NCBI GenBank assembly: GCA_904420155.1
Contig: CAJFUH010000025.1
Span: 1-5,232, forward strand
Origin: an uncultured Clostridia bacterium
Lineage (GTDB): Bacteria > Bacillota > Clostridia > Oscillospirales > Acutalibacteraceae
Direction of reading: 5' to 3'
Length of the DNA stretch: 5,232 nt
In this document: piece after piece, positions 1 through 5,232 of the stretch
How the letters are laid out: each line of letters opens with the position of its first letter
Position numbering within the stretch: the stretch's first letter is position 1
Translations under genes and position numbers: made by a program
Notes under the pieces: model-generated
Databases searched by the model: none
What the model saw: the letters and a program-made list of their open reading frames with translations, nothing else
What the model was told of the DNA's origin: nothing

Positions 1-115
1 GATGGAAACTTTTGGTGCCGATGGAGCGCAAATGATTACAGAAGCTGCCAGGATGGGAAGGAAAAAGGTAGAAGGGTTTGATCCCCAATGGTGGCTGTTC
101 TTACGCAAAAAGTGA
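1..115 (+). CDS. C-terminal end of an unrecognised protein (5' partial)
   Basis: An open frame enters from the left edge (codons begin at base 2) and ends in TGA at 113-115. The 37 visible residues include MITEAARMGRKK and end GFDPQWWLFLRKK: a short basic stretch, then an aromatic WWLF patch and a basic tail. No signature motif is visible, so I cannot assign a family. The ATG at base 2 is probably an internal methionine, because no ribosome binding site can be seen before it. The gene converges on prs, and the hairpin that starts 31 bases after its stop fits as its terminator. Reality as a gene end is supported by that terminator and by the open frame, but the piece is too short to be certain. 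Confidence 0.5.
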   Translation, partial: METFGADGAQMITEAARMGRKKVEGFDPQWWLFLRKK

Positions 116-146
116 GAAAACAGGGAAAAGAAGGGCATACGCAGAC

Positions 147-176
147 GGCGGGATAGAATCTCTATCCCGCCTTTGT
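147..176 (+). terminator. Intrinsic terminator-like hairpin between convergent genes
   Basis: A perfect 11-bp inverted repeat, GGCGGGATAGA (147-157) with TCTATCCCGCC (161-171), encloses a 3-base loop and is followed on the plus strand by TTTGT. It lies 31 bases after the stop of the left-edge gene and 37 bases beyond the stop of prs on the other strand. The downstream T tract is short on the plus strand and absent on the minus strand (there it is preceded by AAA and followed by GTCTGC). It therefore reads best as a plus-strand terminator that may also block or stabilise prs transcripts coming the other way. Confidence 0.7.
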
Positions 177-208
177 CACATATATCGAATTGTAATGTCC
201 GCTAATAA

Positions 209-1168
209 TTACAGGAACATGGGAGAAACCGGCTTATCCTCATAAATACGCTCAATGGCTTCCGCAAATACCGGGGCGACAGGAAGGATAGTAAATTTAT
301 CCAGCATCTTCTGTTCCGGAACTTGGACGGTATCCAGCAAAATGAGTTCCTTGATGGGGCTGTTGTCAATGCGCTCGATGGCCGGGCCGGAGAGCACGGC
401 ATGGGTAGCGCAGGCGTATACCTCTGTGGCGCCGCCTTTTTCGATGATGGCGGAAGCGGCGTTGCACAGGGTGCCGGCGGTATCGATCATATCGTCCACC
501 AGGATGACCTTTTTGCCGCGCACTTCGCCGATGATATTCATCACTTCAGACACATTGGCTCTCTGGCGGCGTTTGTCAATGATGGCCAGCGGGCAGCCGA
601 TACGGGCGGCGAAGTTTCTGGCGCGGGTAACGGATCCCAAATCGGGGGATACTACCACATAATCGTCGGCGTTATCGCCGATCTTATCCCGCAGGAAAGA
701 AGCCAGCAGAGGAGCGCCTACCAGATGATCTACAGGGATGTTGAAAAAGCCCTGGATCTGAGGGGCGTGCAAATCCATAGTGAGCACGCGGTCGGCGCCG
801 GCGGTGGTAATCAGGTCGGCCACCAGCTTGGCAGAGATCGGGTCGCGGGCCTTGGCCTTGCGATCCTGGCGGGCATAACCAAAATAGGGCATTACAGCGG
901 TGATACGGGCTGCAGAAGCGCGCTTCATGGCGTCGATCATGATAAGCAGCTCCATGATGTGGTTATTGACCGGTTCGCAAGTGGACTGCACGATGAAACA
1001 ATCGGAACCACGTACGGATTCGTGGAGGGAGACGGCAATTTCACCGTCGCTGAATGTGGATACATCGGATTTACCCAGGGACAGCTGCAGACAATCCGCA
1101 ATCTGCTTTGCCACCGGGCGGTTGGAGTTGGCTGTGAAAATTTTGATATCCTTGCCGTGAAAATTCAT
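209..1168 (-). CDS. prs: Ribose-phosphate pyrophosphokinase (PRPP synthetase), class I
   Basis: This 319-residue cytosolic enzyme transfers pyrophosphate from ATP to ribose 5-phosphate, giving PRPP and AMP for purine, pyrimidine, histidine, tryptophan and NAD synthesis. Class I Prs proteins are usually about 315-320 residues. Visible motifs: FSDGEI at about 39-44; YARQDRK at about 98-104 (ATP site); the signature MDLHAPQIQGFF at 131-142 with the metal-binding His134; the catalytic flexible loop KRRQRAN at 199-205; and the PRPP-binding loop VDDMIDTAGT at 224-233. The loop has Gln where Bacillus subtilis and E. coli have Pro (KRRP); I expect this to be tolerated. The frame is open 23 codons further upstream, but the start at 1168 is chosen because AGGGGGA sits 9 bases before it and the family begins near this MNFHGKDIKIF. 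It follows glmU with a gap of 138 bases, as in the Bacillus order glmU-prs. Confidence 0.97.
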   Translation of the reverse strand: MNFHGKDIKIFTANSNRPVAKQIADCLQLSLGKSDVSTFSDGEIAVSLHESVRGSDCFIVQSTCEPVNNHIMELLIMIDAMKRASAARITAVMPYFGYARQDRKAKARDPISAKLVADLITTAGADRVLTMDLHAPQIQGFFNIPVDHLVGAPLLASFLRDKIGDNADDYVVVSPDLGSVTRARNFAARIGCPLAIIDKRRQRANVSEVMNIIGEVRGKKVILVDDMIDTAGTLCNAASAIIEKGGATEVYACATHAVLSGPAIERIDNSPIKELILLDTVQVPEQKMLDKFTILPVAPVFAEAIERIYEDKPVSPMFL

Positions 1169-1177
1169 ATCTTTTAT

Positions 1178-1184
1178 TCCCCCT
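1178..1184 (-). promoter_or_regulatory. Ribosome binding site that fixes the prs start
   Basis: AGGGGGA on the minus strand ends 9 bases before the ATG at 1168. No comparable purine run precedes the longer alternative start at 1237, whose extra 23 residues would be encoded across the hairpin at 1194-1209. This supports the 319-residue product. Confidence 0.8.
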
Positions 1185-1193
1185 GCATAATTT

Positions 1194-1209
1194 GACCGGA
1201 AAGACGGTC
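1194..1209 (-). other. Small hairpin just upstream of the prs ribosome binding site
   Basis: On the minus strand GACCG and CGGTC form a 5-bp stem around a 6-base loop (TCTTTC). It ends 9 bases before the AGGGGGA site of prs. It could be an mRNA 5' stabiliser or a processing element within the glmU-prs transcript. A stem of five pairs can arise by chance. Confidence 0.3.
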
Positions 1210-1283
1210 CATAACCACCAAAGATACCTTTCTGCACAAAAGGCCAAATTCTTCAGAGGGTATGGGCTTCCGGTTTATTCCTT

Positions 1284-1303
1284 AAAAAACCGTTCGATAC
1301 GGT
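1284..1303 (-). terminator. Weak terminator or attenuator after glmU
   Basis: Read on the minus strand, ACCGT-ATCGA-ACGGT is a 5-bp stem with a 5-base loop whose last base starts a run of six T. An A-rich stretch (AAAAT) on the other side can extend the stem past one T-T mismatch. It begins 3 bases after the glmU TAA (1307-1309). The stem is short for full termination, so partial read-through into prs is more likely than complete separation. I see no convincing separate prs promoter in the 138-base gap. Confidence 0.4.
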
Positions 1304-1306
1304 ATT

Positions 1307-2344
1307 TTACAACGTGGTTTCCTCATTGGGCTGGATTACCTGATAAGGGCCATGCACCTCATTGTCGCCGATTGAGCAGCCGGTGCATTGGACAGTGTTG
1401 AGTATGGTATTTTCCCCTACCGTACAATCGGTGAGAAGCGTGTTGGGCCCCAGCACACAGCCGCTGCGCACAGTAGTCTGTCCGCGCAGAATCGTACCGG
1501 GCAAAATAGTGGTATTGTTTTCCAAATGAACGTCCGGGCCAATGATAACCCCGTCGGCACAGGGGATATCCACCCCTTCCGCCATGAAATGACGGAGGAT
1601 TTTTTCTCGGGCCAGTGTGTTTAGCTGGTGCAGCTGTAAGCAGTCGTTGGCTCCCAGCACCGTGTCCGGAGAGGCCGCCACAAAGGCGTTGACCCGCAGG
1701 CCCCGGCCGATGATCAGCTTAATGGCGTCCGGCAGGTAATATTCTCCCTGGGCGTTCTTATTGGAGATATCGTAAAGCACCGACAGCAGGGCGTCTACAT
1801 CAAACCAGTACGCGCCGGAATTGACTTCCTTGATGGCCTGTACCCGGTGGTTGGCGTCCTTTTGCTCAATGATGGCCTTCAGCATACCGCTTTCCGAATC
1901 CCGGACGATGCGGCCGTAGCCAAAGGGGTTGTCAAGCTCCGCCGAAATCACTGTGACGGCGTTGCCCTCGGAGATATGCAATTCGTGGGCGGCGGAAATG
2001 GTGGAGGCGTCGATAAAAGGCGCGTCCCCGTTTAAGATCAGGACGTCCCCGCCCTGATACTTGCGCAAAAACTGGTCGGCCATCCGTACCGCGTGGCCGG
2101 TGCCTTTGCGTTCCGACTGAAATACGCTGTAGAATTTACCGTCCAGGCTTTGTAGATATTGCTCAACTTCTTCCCTCATATAGCCGGTGACCACACAGAT
2201 GTCGTCGATATTGGCCTGTGTGGCGGCGTCGATCACCCATTTGAGCATGGGTTTAAACAGAACGGGGGACATCACTTTAGGGCGGTTGGATTTCATCCGT
2301 TTTCCCTCGCCGGCGGCGAGGATAACGGAACAAGTTTTTGCCAT
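1307..2344 (-). CDS. glmU: GlmU-type UDP-GlcNAc pyrophosphorylase, lacking the acetyltransferase active site
   Basis: The N-terminal half is a nucleotidyltransferase of the GlmU type, which makes UDP-GlcNAc and PPi from UTP and GlcNAc-1-phosphate for cell wall synthesis. Motifs: LAAGEGKRMKS at 9-19 (Lys replaces the usual Thr of GTRM); QSERKGTGHAV at 76-86; NGDAPF at 105-110 with the likely metal-binding Asp107; GYGRIVRD at 142-149; EVNSGAYWFD at 173-182; NAQGEYYLPDAI at 197-208; GAND at 231-234 with the likely second metal ligand Asn233. From about 265 to 330 there are imperfect hexapeptide repeats of a left-handed beta helix (for example IIGPDV, SIGDNEV). The chain ends at residue 345, against about 455 in normal bifunctional GlmU, so the later coils and the catalytic Arg, Lys and His are missing. 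The start at 2344 is set by AGGAGG 10 bases upstream. It heads a pair with prs. The uridylyltransferase role is well supported; a related sugar-1-phosphate substrate cannot be excluded. Confidence 0.88.
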   Translation of the reverse strand: MAKTCSVILAAGEGKRMKSNRPKVMSPVLFKPMLKWVIDAATQANIDDICVVTGYMREEVEQYLQSLDGKFYSVFQSERKGTGHAVRMADQFLRKYQGGDVLILNGDAPFIDASTISAAHELHISEGNAVTVISAELDNPFGYGRIVRDSESGMLKAIIEQKDANHRVQAIKEVNSGAYWFDVDALLSVLYDISNKNAQGEYYLPDAIKLIIGRGLRVNAFVAASPDTVLGANDCLQLHQLNTLAREKILRHFMAEGVDIPCADGVIIGPDVHLENNTTILPGTILRGQTTVRSGCVLGPNTLLTDCTVGENTILNTVQCTGCSIGDNEVHGPYQVIQPNEETTL

Positions 2345-2354
2345 ACCGTTTTTT

Positions 2355-2360
2355 CCTCCT
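2355..2360 (-). promoter_or_regulatory. Ribosome binding site that fixes the glmU start
   Basis: A perfect AGGAGG on the minus strand lies 10 bases before the ATG at 2344, giving MAKTCSVILAAGEG, the normal beginning of this family. The in-frame ATG at 2371 would start upstream of this site and add nine residues (MEGLGGKNG) encoded by the ribosome binding site itself, so it is rejected. Confidence 0.88.
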
Positions 2361-2372
2361 AGTCCTTCCAAT

Positions 2373-2425
2373 ACGGCGCCTGGAGCGCCTGTTCCCTAGA
2401 TAACATCTATCCAAAAAAGCGCCGT
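2373..2425 (-). other. Candidate structured leader of glmU with competing stems
   Basis: Within the glmU 5' leader, ACGGCGC (minus strand, 2425-2419) can pair with GCGCCGT (2379-2373), a 7-bp closing helix. It surrounds a hairpin TAGAT-GTT-ATCTA (2409-2397). The 3' strand GCGCC (2379-2375) can instead pair with the nearer GGCGC (2389-2385) across a 5-base loop, so the two GC stems exclude each other. A run of six T (2418-2413) follows the upstream strand. I do not recognise a known riboswitch class. It may be a regulatory leader, or a chance product of GGCGC repeats. Confidence 0.35.
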
Positions 2426-2482
2426 CCTCCCCTTTGATGCCGTGAAAACTAGGAGCAGATAAGCGCAATTGTGTACTCTATT

Positions 2483-2510
2483 ATTATCTCACAAGTGGCT
2501 GATTTTTCAA
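2483..2510 (-). promoter_or_regulatory. Candidate sigma-A type promoter for glmU-prs
   Basis: On the minus strand TTGAAA (2510-2505) and GATAAT (2488-2483) are separated by 16 bases, each a close match to the vegetative -35 and -10 consensus. Transcription would begin near 2475, leaving a leader of about 130 bases before glmU that contains the structure at 2373-2425. Confidence 0.55.
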
Positions 2511-2594
2511 GCCGAAATTGCTCTTTTGTAAATGTTCATTGTTTTTGTTGCAAAAATAATAGAAAAATAGTTTGAATTTGATAGGAAAAAGGTA

Positions 2595-2623
2595 TAGATA
2601 AATATAGAAATTTTTGCTATAAT
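2595..2623 (+). promoter_or_regulatory. Extended -10 promoter for ppdK
   Basis: TGCTATAAT (2615-2623) is a perfect vegetative -10 hexamer with the TG extension. A weak -35 (TAGATA, 2595-2600, four of six consensus bases) lies at 17-base spacing. The expected start is near 2630, giving a leader of about 125 bases. The surrounding sequence is A+T rich, as is common for strong Firmicute promoters. Confidence 0.72.
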
Positions 2624-2634
2624 ACAAGTTGAGC

Positions 2635-2688
2635 TTCCCTTATCAATATTAATAGGATAATGGAATGGATTAATATTGGCTTTGGGAA
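2635..2688 (+). repeat. Long inverted repeat at the start of the ppdK leader
   Basis: CAATATTAAT (2644-2653) and ATTAATATTG (2669-2678) are a perfect 10-bp inverted repeat around a 15-base spacer. Outside it, TTCCC (2635-2639) pairs with GGGAA (2684-2688) across a small internal loop. As RNA this is a 15-bp two-part stem beginning about 5 bases after the predicted transcript start. As DNA it is a symmetric operator-like site just downstream of the promoter. No T run follows directly, so a simple terminator is unlikely. Confidence 0.6.
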
Positions 2689-2713
2689 AGTTCGCTATTT
2701 TTGATGAAGGGTA

Positions 2714-2727
2714 GTGCAGGAATGCAC
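2714..2727 (+). other. GNRA-capped hairpin before the ppdK ribosome binding site
   Basis: GTGCA-GGAA-TGCAC is a 5-bp stem closed by a GGAA loop, which fits the stable GNRA class. It ends 13 bases before the GGAGGT (2741-2746) that lies 8 bases before the ppdK ATG. It may stabilise the message or position the ribosome; chance is possible for a stem this short. Confidence 0.35.
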
Positions 2728-2754
2728 ACCTAATAAAGTTGGAGGTAGATACCA

Positions 2755-5232
2755 ATGGGCCACAAATACGTATACTTGTTTTCCGAAGGCAACGGTTCTA
2801 TGAGAGAACTGCTGGGCGGAAAAGGCGCCAATTTGGCGGAAATGACCGTGCTGGGCATGCCGGTACCGCAGGGCTTCACCATTACCACCGAAGCCTGTAC
2901 ACGTTATTATGAAGACGGCAGAAAAATTAGTGATGAGATCCAAGAACAGATTATGGAATACATCGTCAAGATGGAAGACATCACTGGTAAAAAGTTTGGC
3001 GATAAAGAAAATCCCCTGCTGGTTTCCGTCCGTTCCGGCGCGCGTGCATCCATGCCCGGTATGATGGATACTATTTTGAATCTGGGTCTGAACGAGGACG
3101 TTGTGGACACCATCGCTAAGAAATCCGGCAACCCCCGTTGGGCTTGGGACTGCTACAGAAGATTTATCCAGATGTATTCCGACGTTGTTATGGAAGTGGG
3201 TAAGAAATACTTCGAGCAGCTGATTGACGAAATGAAAGAGGCAAGAGGCGTTACGCAGGACGTTGAGCTGACTGCCGACGACCTCAAAGAGCTTGCCGGC
3301 AAGTTCAAGGCGGAATACAAAGCAAAAATCGGAAGCGATTTCCCCTCCGACCCCAAAGAGCAGCTCATGGGCGCTGTAGAAGCAGTTTTCCGCTCCTGGG
3401 ACAACCCCCGTGCAAACGTCTATCGCCGCGACAATGATATCCCTTATTCCTGGGGTACGGCTGTTAACGTACAGATGATGGCGTTTGGTAATATGGGCGA
3501 TAATTGCGGTACAGGCGTTGCCTTTACCCGTGATCCCGCAACCGGTGAAAAGGGCCTTATGGGCGAGTTCCTGGTGAACGCGCAGGGCGAAGACGTTGTT
3601 GCCGGCGTACGTACCCCCATGCCGATTGCTGAAATGGCTGAAAAGTTCCCCGAGGCGTTTGCAGAGTTCAAGAAGGTCTGCGCAACGCTGGAAGAACATT
3701 ATCGCGACATGCAGGATATGGAGTTCACCGTAGAAGAGGGCAAGCTCTATATGCTGCAGACCAGAAACGGCAAGAGAACTGCAAAGGCGGCTCTCAAAAT
3801 TGCCTGCGACCTGGTAGAAGAGAATATGATCGACAAGCAGCAGGCGGTTGCTATGATCGATCCGAGAAACCTGGATACCCTGCTGCATCCTCAGTTTGAT
3901 GCCAAAGCTCTGAAGGCGGCCACTCCGGCTGGCAAAGGCCTTGGCGCATCCCCCGGCGCTGCATGCGGTAAGATTGTATTCACCGCAGACGACGCTGTAG
4001 AATGGAATAAGCGCGGCGAAAAGGTCGTCCTGGTTCGTTTGGAGACTTCTCCTGAGGATATCACCGGTATGAAAGCTTCTCAGGGCATTTTGACCGTCCG
4101 CGGCGGTATGACCTCTCACGCTGCCGTTGTTGCCCGCGGCATGGGTACCTGCTGTGTTTCCGGCTGCGGCGATATCAACATGGATGAGGAAAATAAACAG
4201 TTCACCCTGGCTGGCAAGACCTATCACGAGGGCGACTACATTTCCATCGACGGATCTACCGGTAATATCTATGATGGCATTATCCCCACCGTTGACGCTG
4301 CAATCGCAGGCGAGTTCGGCACCATCATGTCTTGGGCGGACGAGTTCAGAACCCTGAAAGTGCGCACCAATGCGGATACCCCCGCAGACGCGAAGAAGGC
4401 ACGTGAACTGGGCGCAGAGGGTATTGGCCTTTGCCGTACAGAGCATATGTTCTTTGAAGCGGATAGAATCGCGGCTTTCCGTGAGATGATTTGCGCGGAT
4501 ACCGTGGAAGAAAGAGAAAAGGCTCTGGAGAAGATCCTGCCTTATCAACAGGGCGACTTTGAGAAGTTGTATGAAGCGCTGGAAGGCAACCCTGTAACCA
4601 TTCGTTTCCTGGATCCGCCGCTGCATGAGTTCCTGCCCACCGAAGAAGAGGACATCAAGGCTCTCGCCGATGCCCAGGGCAAGTCTGTCAGCGATATCAA
4701 GGCGATTATCGCCTCTCTGCATGAATTCAACCCGATGATGGGCCATCGTGGATGCCGTCTGACTGTTACCTATCCTGAGATTGCCAAGATGCAGACCAAA
4801 GCGGTAATCCGTGCTGCAATCAATGTGAAGAAAGCGCATCCGGATTGGACGATTGTACCTGAAATCATGATCCCGCTGGTCGGAGATGTTAAAGAGCTGA
4901 AATTCGTGAAGGATATCGTTGTGGCAACTGCCGATGCTGAAATCGCAGCTGCAAATGCCGATATCAAGTACGAAGTAGGTACCATGATCGAGATTCCGAG
5001 AGCGGCGATTACCGCTGATGAAATTGCAACAGAGGCTGAGTTCTTCTGCTTTGGCACCAACGACCTCACCCAGATGACCTTTGGCTTCAGCCGTGATGAC
5101 GCCGGTAAGTTCCTCGACGCTTACTATGATACCAAGATTTATGAGAACGATCCCTTTGCCAAGCTGGACCAGAAGGGCGTCGGCGCTCTGATGAAGATGG
5201 CTGTGAAACTGGGCAAGGAAGTCCGTCCCACC
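2755..5232 (+). CDS. ppdK: Pyruvate, phosphate dikinase (3' partial)
   Basis: This cytosolic enzyme interconverts PEP + AMP + PPi and pyruvate + ATP + Pi. 826 codons are present of about 875 in the family; the gene runs off the right edge with no internal stop. Start ATG at 2755 has GGAGGT 8 bases upstream. The N-terminal ATP-grasp part shows GGKGANL (Lys23), VRSGARASMPGMMDT (Arg93), and the nucleotide-site Asp321, Glu323 and Gln335 in the stretch ending LYMLQTRNGKRT. The swivelling phosphohistidine domain has GGMTSHAAVVARGMG with catalytic His455. The C-terminal barrel for PEP/pyruvate has Arg561 (GLCRTEHMFF), Arg617 and Asp620 (IRFLDPPLHEFLP), Glu746 (MIEIPRA) and Asn769-Asp770 (GTNDLTQM). 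These match Clostridium symbiosum residues to within one position. The catalytic Cys near 831 should lie a few codons past the edge. The codon choice avoids TTA, CTA and TCA, which suits strong expression. It is transcribed away from glmU-prs. Confidence 0.98.
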   Translation, partial: MGHKYVYLFSEGNGSMRELLGGKGANLAEMTVLGMPVPQGFTITTEACTRYYEDGRKISDEIQEQIMEYIVKMEDITGKKFGDKENPLLVSVRSGARASMPGMMDTILNLGLNEDVVDTIAKKSGNPRWAWDCYRRFIQMYSDVVMEVGKKYFEQLIDEMKEARGVTQDVELTADDLKELAGKFKAEYKAKIGSDFPSDPKEQLMGAVEAVFRSWDNPRANVYRRDNDIPYSWGTAVNVQMMAFGNMGDNCGTGVAFTRDPATGEKGLMGEFLVNAQGEDVVAGVRTPMPIAEMAEKFPEAFAEFKKVCATLEEHYRDMQDMEFTVEEGKLYMLQTRNGKRTAKAALKIACDLVEENMIDKQQAVAMIDPRNLDTLLHPQFDAKALKAATPAGKGLGASPGAACGKIVFTADDAVEWNKRGEKVVLVRLETSPEDITGMKASQGILTVRGGMTSHAAVVARGMGTCCVSGCGDINMDEENKQFTLAGKTYHEGDYISIDGSTGNIYDGIIPTVDAAIAGEFGTIMSWADEFRTLKVRTNADTPADAKKARELGAEGIGLCRTEHMFFEADRIAAFREMICADTVEEREKALEKILPYQQGDFEKLYEALEGNPVTIRFLDPPLHEFLPTEEEDIKALADAQGKSVSDIKAIIASLHEFNPMMGHRGCRLTVTYPEIAKMQTKAVIRAAINVKKAHPDWTIVPEIMIPLVGDVKELKFVKDIVVATADAEIAAANADIKYEVGTMIEIPRAAITADEIATEAEFFCFGTNDLTQMTFGFSRDDAGKFLDAYYDTKIYENDPFAKLDQKGVGALMKMAVKLGKEVRPT

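Larger units (their letters stand above)
2345..2754. other. Divergent intergenic region between glmU and ppdK
   Basis: About 410 bases without a convincing coding frame. The half next to glmU (to about 2460) is GC-richer and carries its leader. The middle (about 2510-2630) is very A+T rich, as expected for back-to-back promoters, and includes TTTTTG-TTG-CAAAAA (2542-2556), an A/T palindrome of unknown meaning. The right part is the ppdK leader. No tRNA or recognised riboswitch is seen. Confidence 0.7.

Noticed and set aside
323..1195. Plus-strand open frame of 290 codons opposite prs
   Set aside because: It overlaps the well-supported prs completely, is Gly/His/Asp-rich without motifs, and is an antisense shadow.
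1169..1237. 23-residue N-terminal extension of Prs
   Set aside because: No ribosome binding site before 1237, while AGGGGGA is well placed for 1168; the extension does not resemble the Prs N-terminus and covers a hairpin.
1169..1306. Frameshifted remainder of GlmU between glmU and prs
   Set aside because: The gap is 138 bases, too short for the missing ~110 codons, and the frame read there shows no hexapeptide repeats.
2277..2468. Small Arg-rich minus-strand open frame over the glmU start and leader
   Set aside because: It overlaps the glmU ribosome binding site and N-terminus in another frame; its Arg-rich composition comes from the GGAGG and GGCG-rich DNA. No start signal.
2542..2556. TTTTTG-TTG-CAAAAA palindrome as a terminator or operator
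   Set aside because: It lies in very A+T-rich DNA between divergent promoters, with no gene ending nearby and no match to an operator I know; such a palindrome is expected by chance there.
2507..2755. Minus-strand 82-codon open frame in the glmU-ppdK gap
   Set aside because: Low-complexity Ile/Phe/Asn/Ser content from A+T-rich promoter DNA, no ribosome binding site, and it covers the TGCTATAAT promoter of ppdK.
2695..4839. Long minus-strand open frame (714 codons) opposite ppdK
   Set aside because: It is in codon register with ppdK, which carries all expected catalytic motifs; the open frame is explained by avoidance of TTA, CTA and TCA. It has no recognisable domain and would end inside the ppdK leader inverted-repeat region's downstream flank.

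Overview
The window looks like a chromosomal housekeeping segment from a low-to-mid GC Firmicute of the class Clostridia, possibly near the Ruminococcaceae/Oscillospiraceae. This rests on the glmU-prs gene order shared with Bacillus and Clostridia, strong AGGAGG-type ribosome binding sites, and a pyruvate phosphate dikinase whose active-site residues fall at or within one position of those in the Clostridium symbiosum enzyme. The genus is an inference; there is no rRNA or other marker here.

Layout: bases 1-115 hold the last 37 codons of an unrecognised plus-strand gene. It converges on prs, and a strong 11-bp hairpin (147-171) lies between them. The minus-strand pair glmU (1307-2344) then prs (209-1168), transcribed right to left, makes UDP-GlcNAc and PRPP. 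About 410 bases without a gene (2345-2754) separate glmU from the divergent plus-strand ppdK, which starts at 2755 and runs off the right edge after 826 codons. This gap carries a candidate promoter for each direction and a structured leader on each side.

The most notable points are these. The GlmU-like protein is only 345 residues and stops about where the first acetyltransferase active-site residue should be, so it should be a uridylyltransferase only. The ppdK leader begins with a 10-bp perfect inverted repeat, flanked by a second 5-bp pair, just after the predicted transcription start. The glmU leader can form mutually exclusive GC-rich stems.

The three enzymes are linked in their chemistry: GlmU releases PPi, Prs releases AMP, and PPDK converts AMP, PPi and PEP to ATP, Pi and pyruvate. 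I see no mobile element, CRISPR array, tRNA, rRNA or clearly new multi-gene system.
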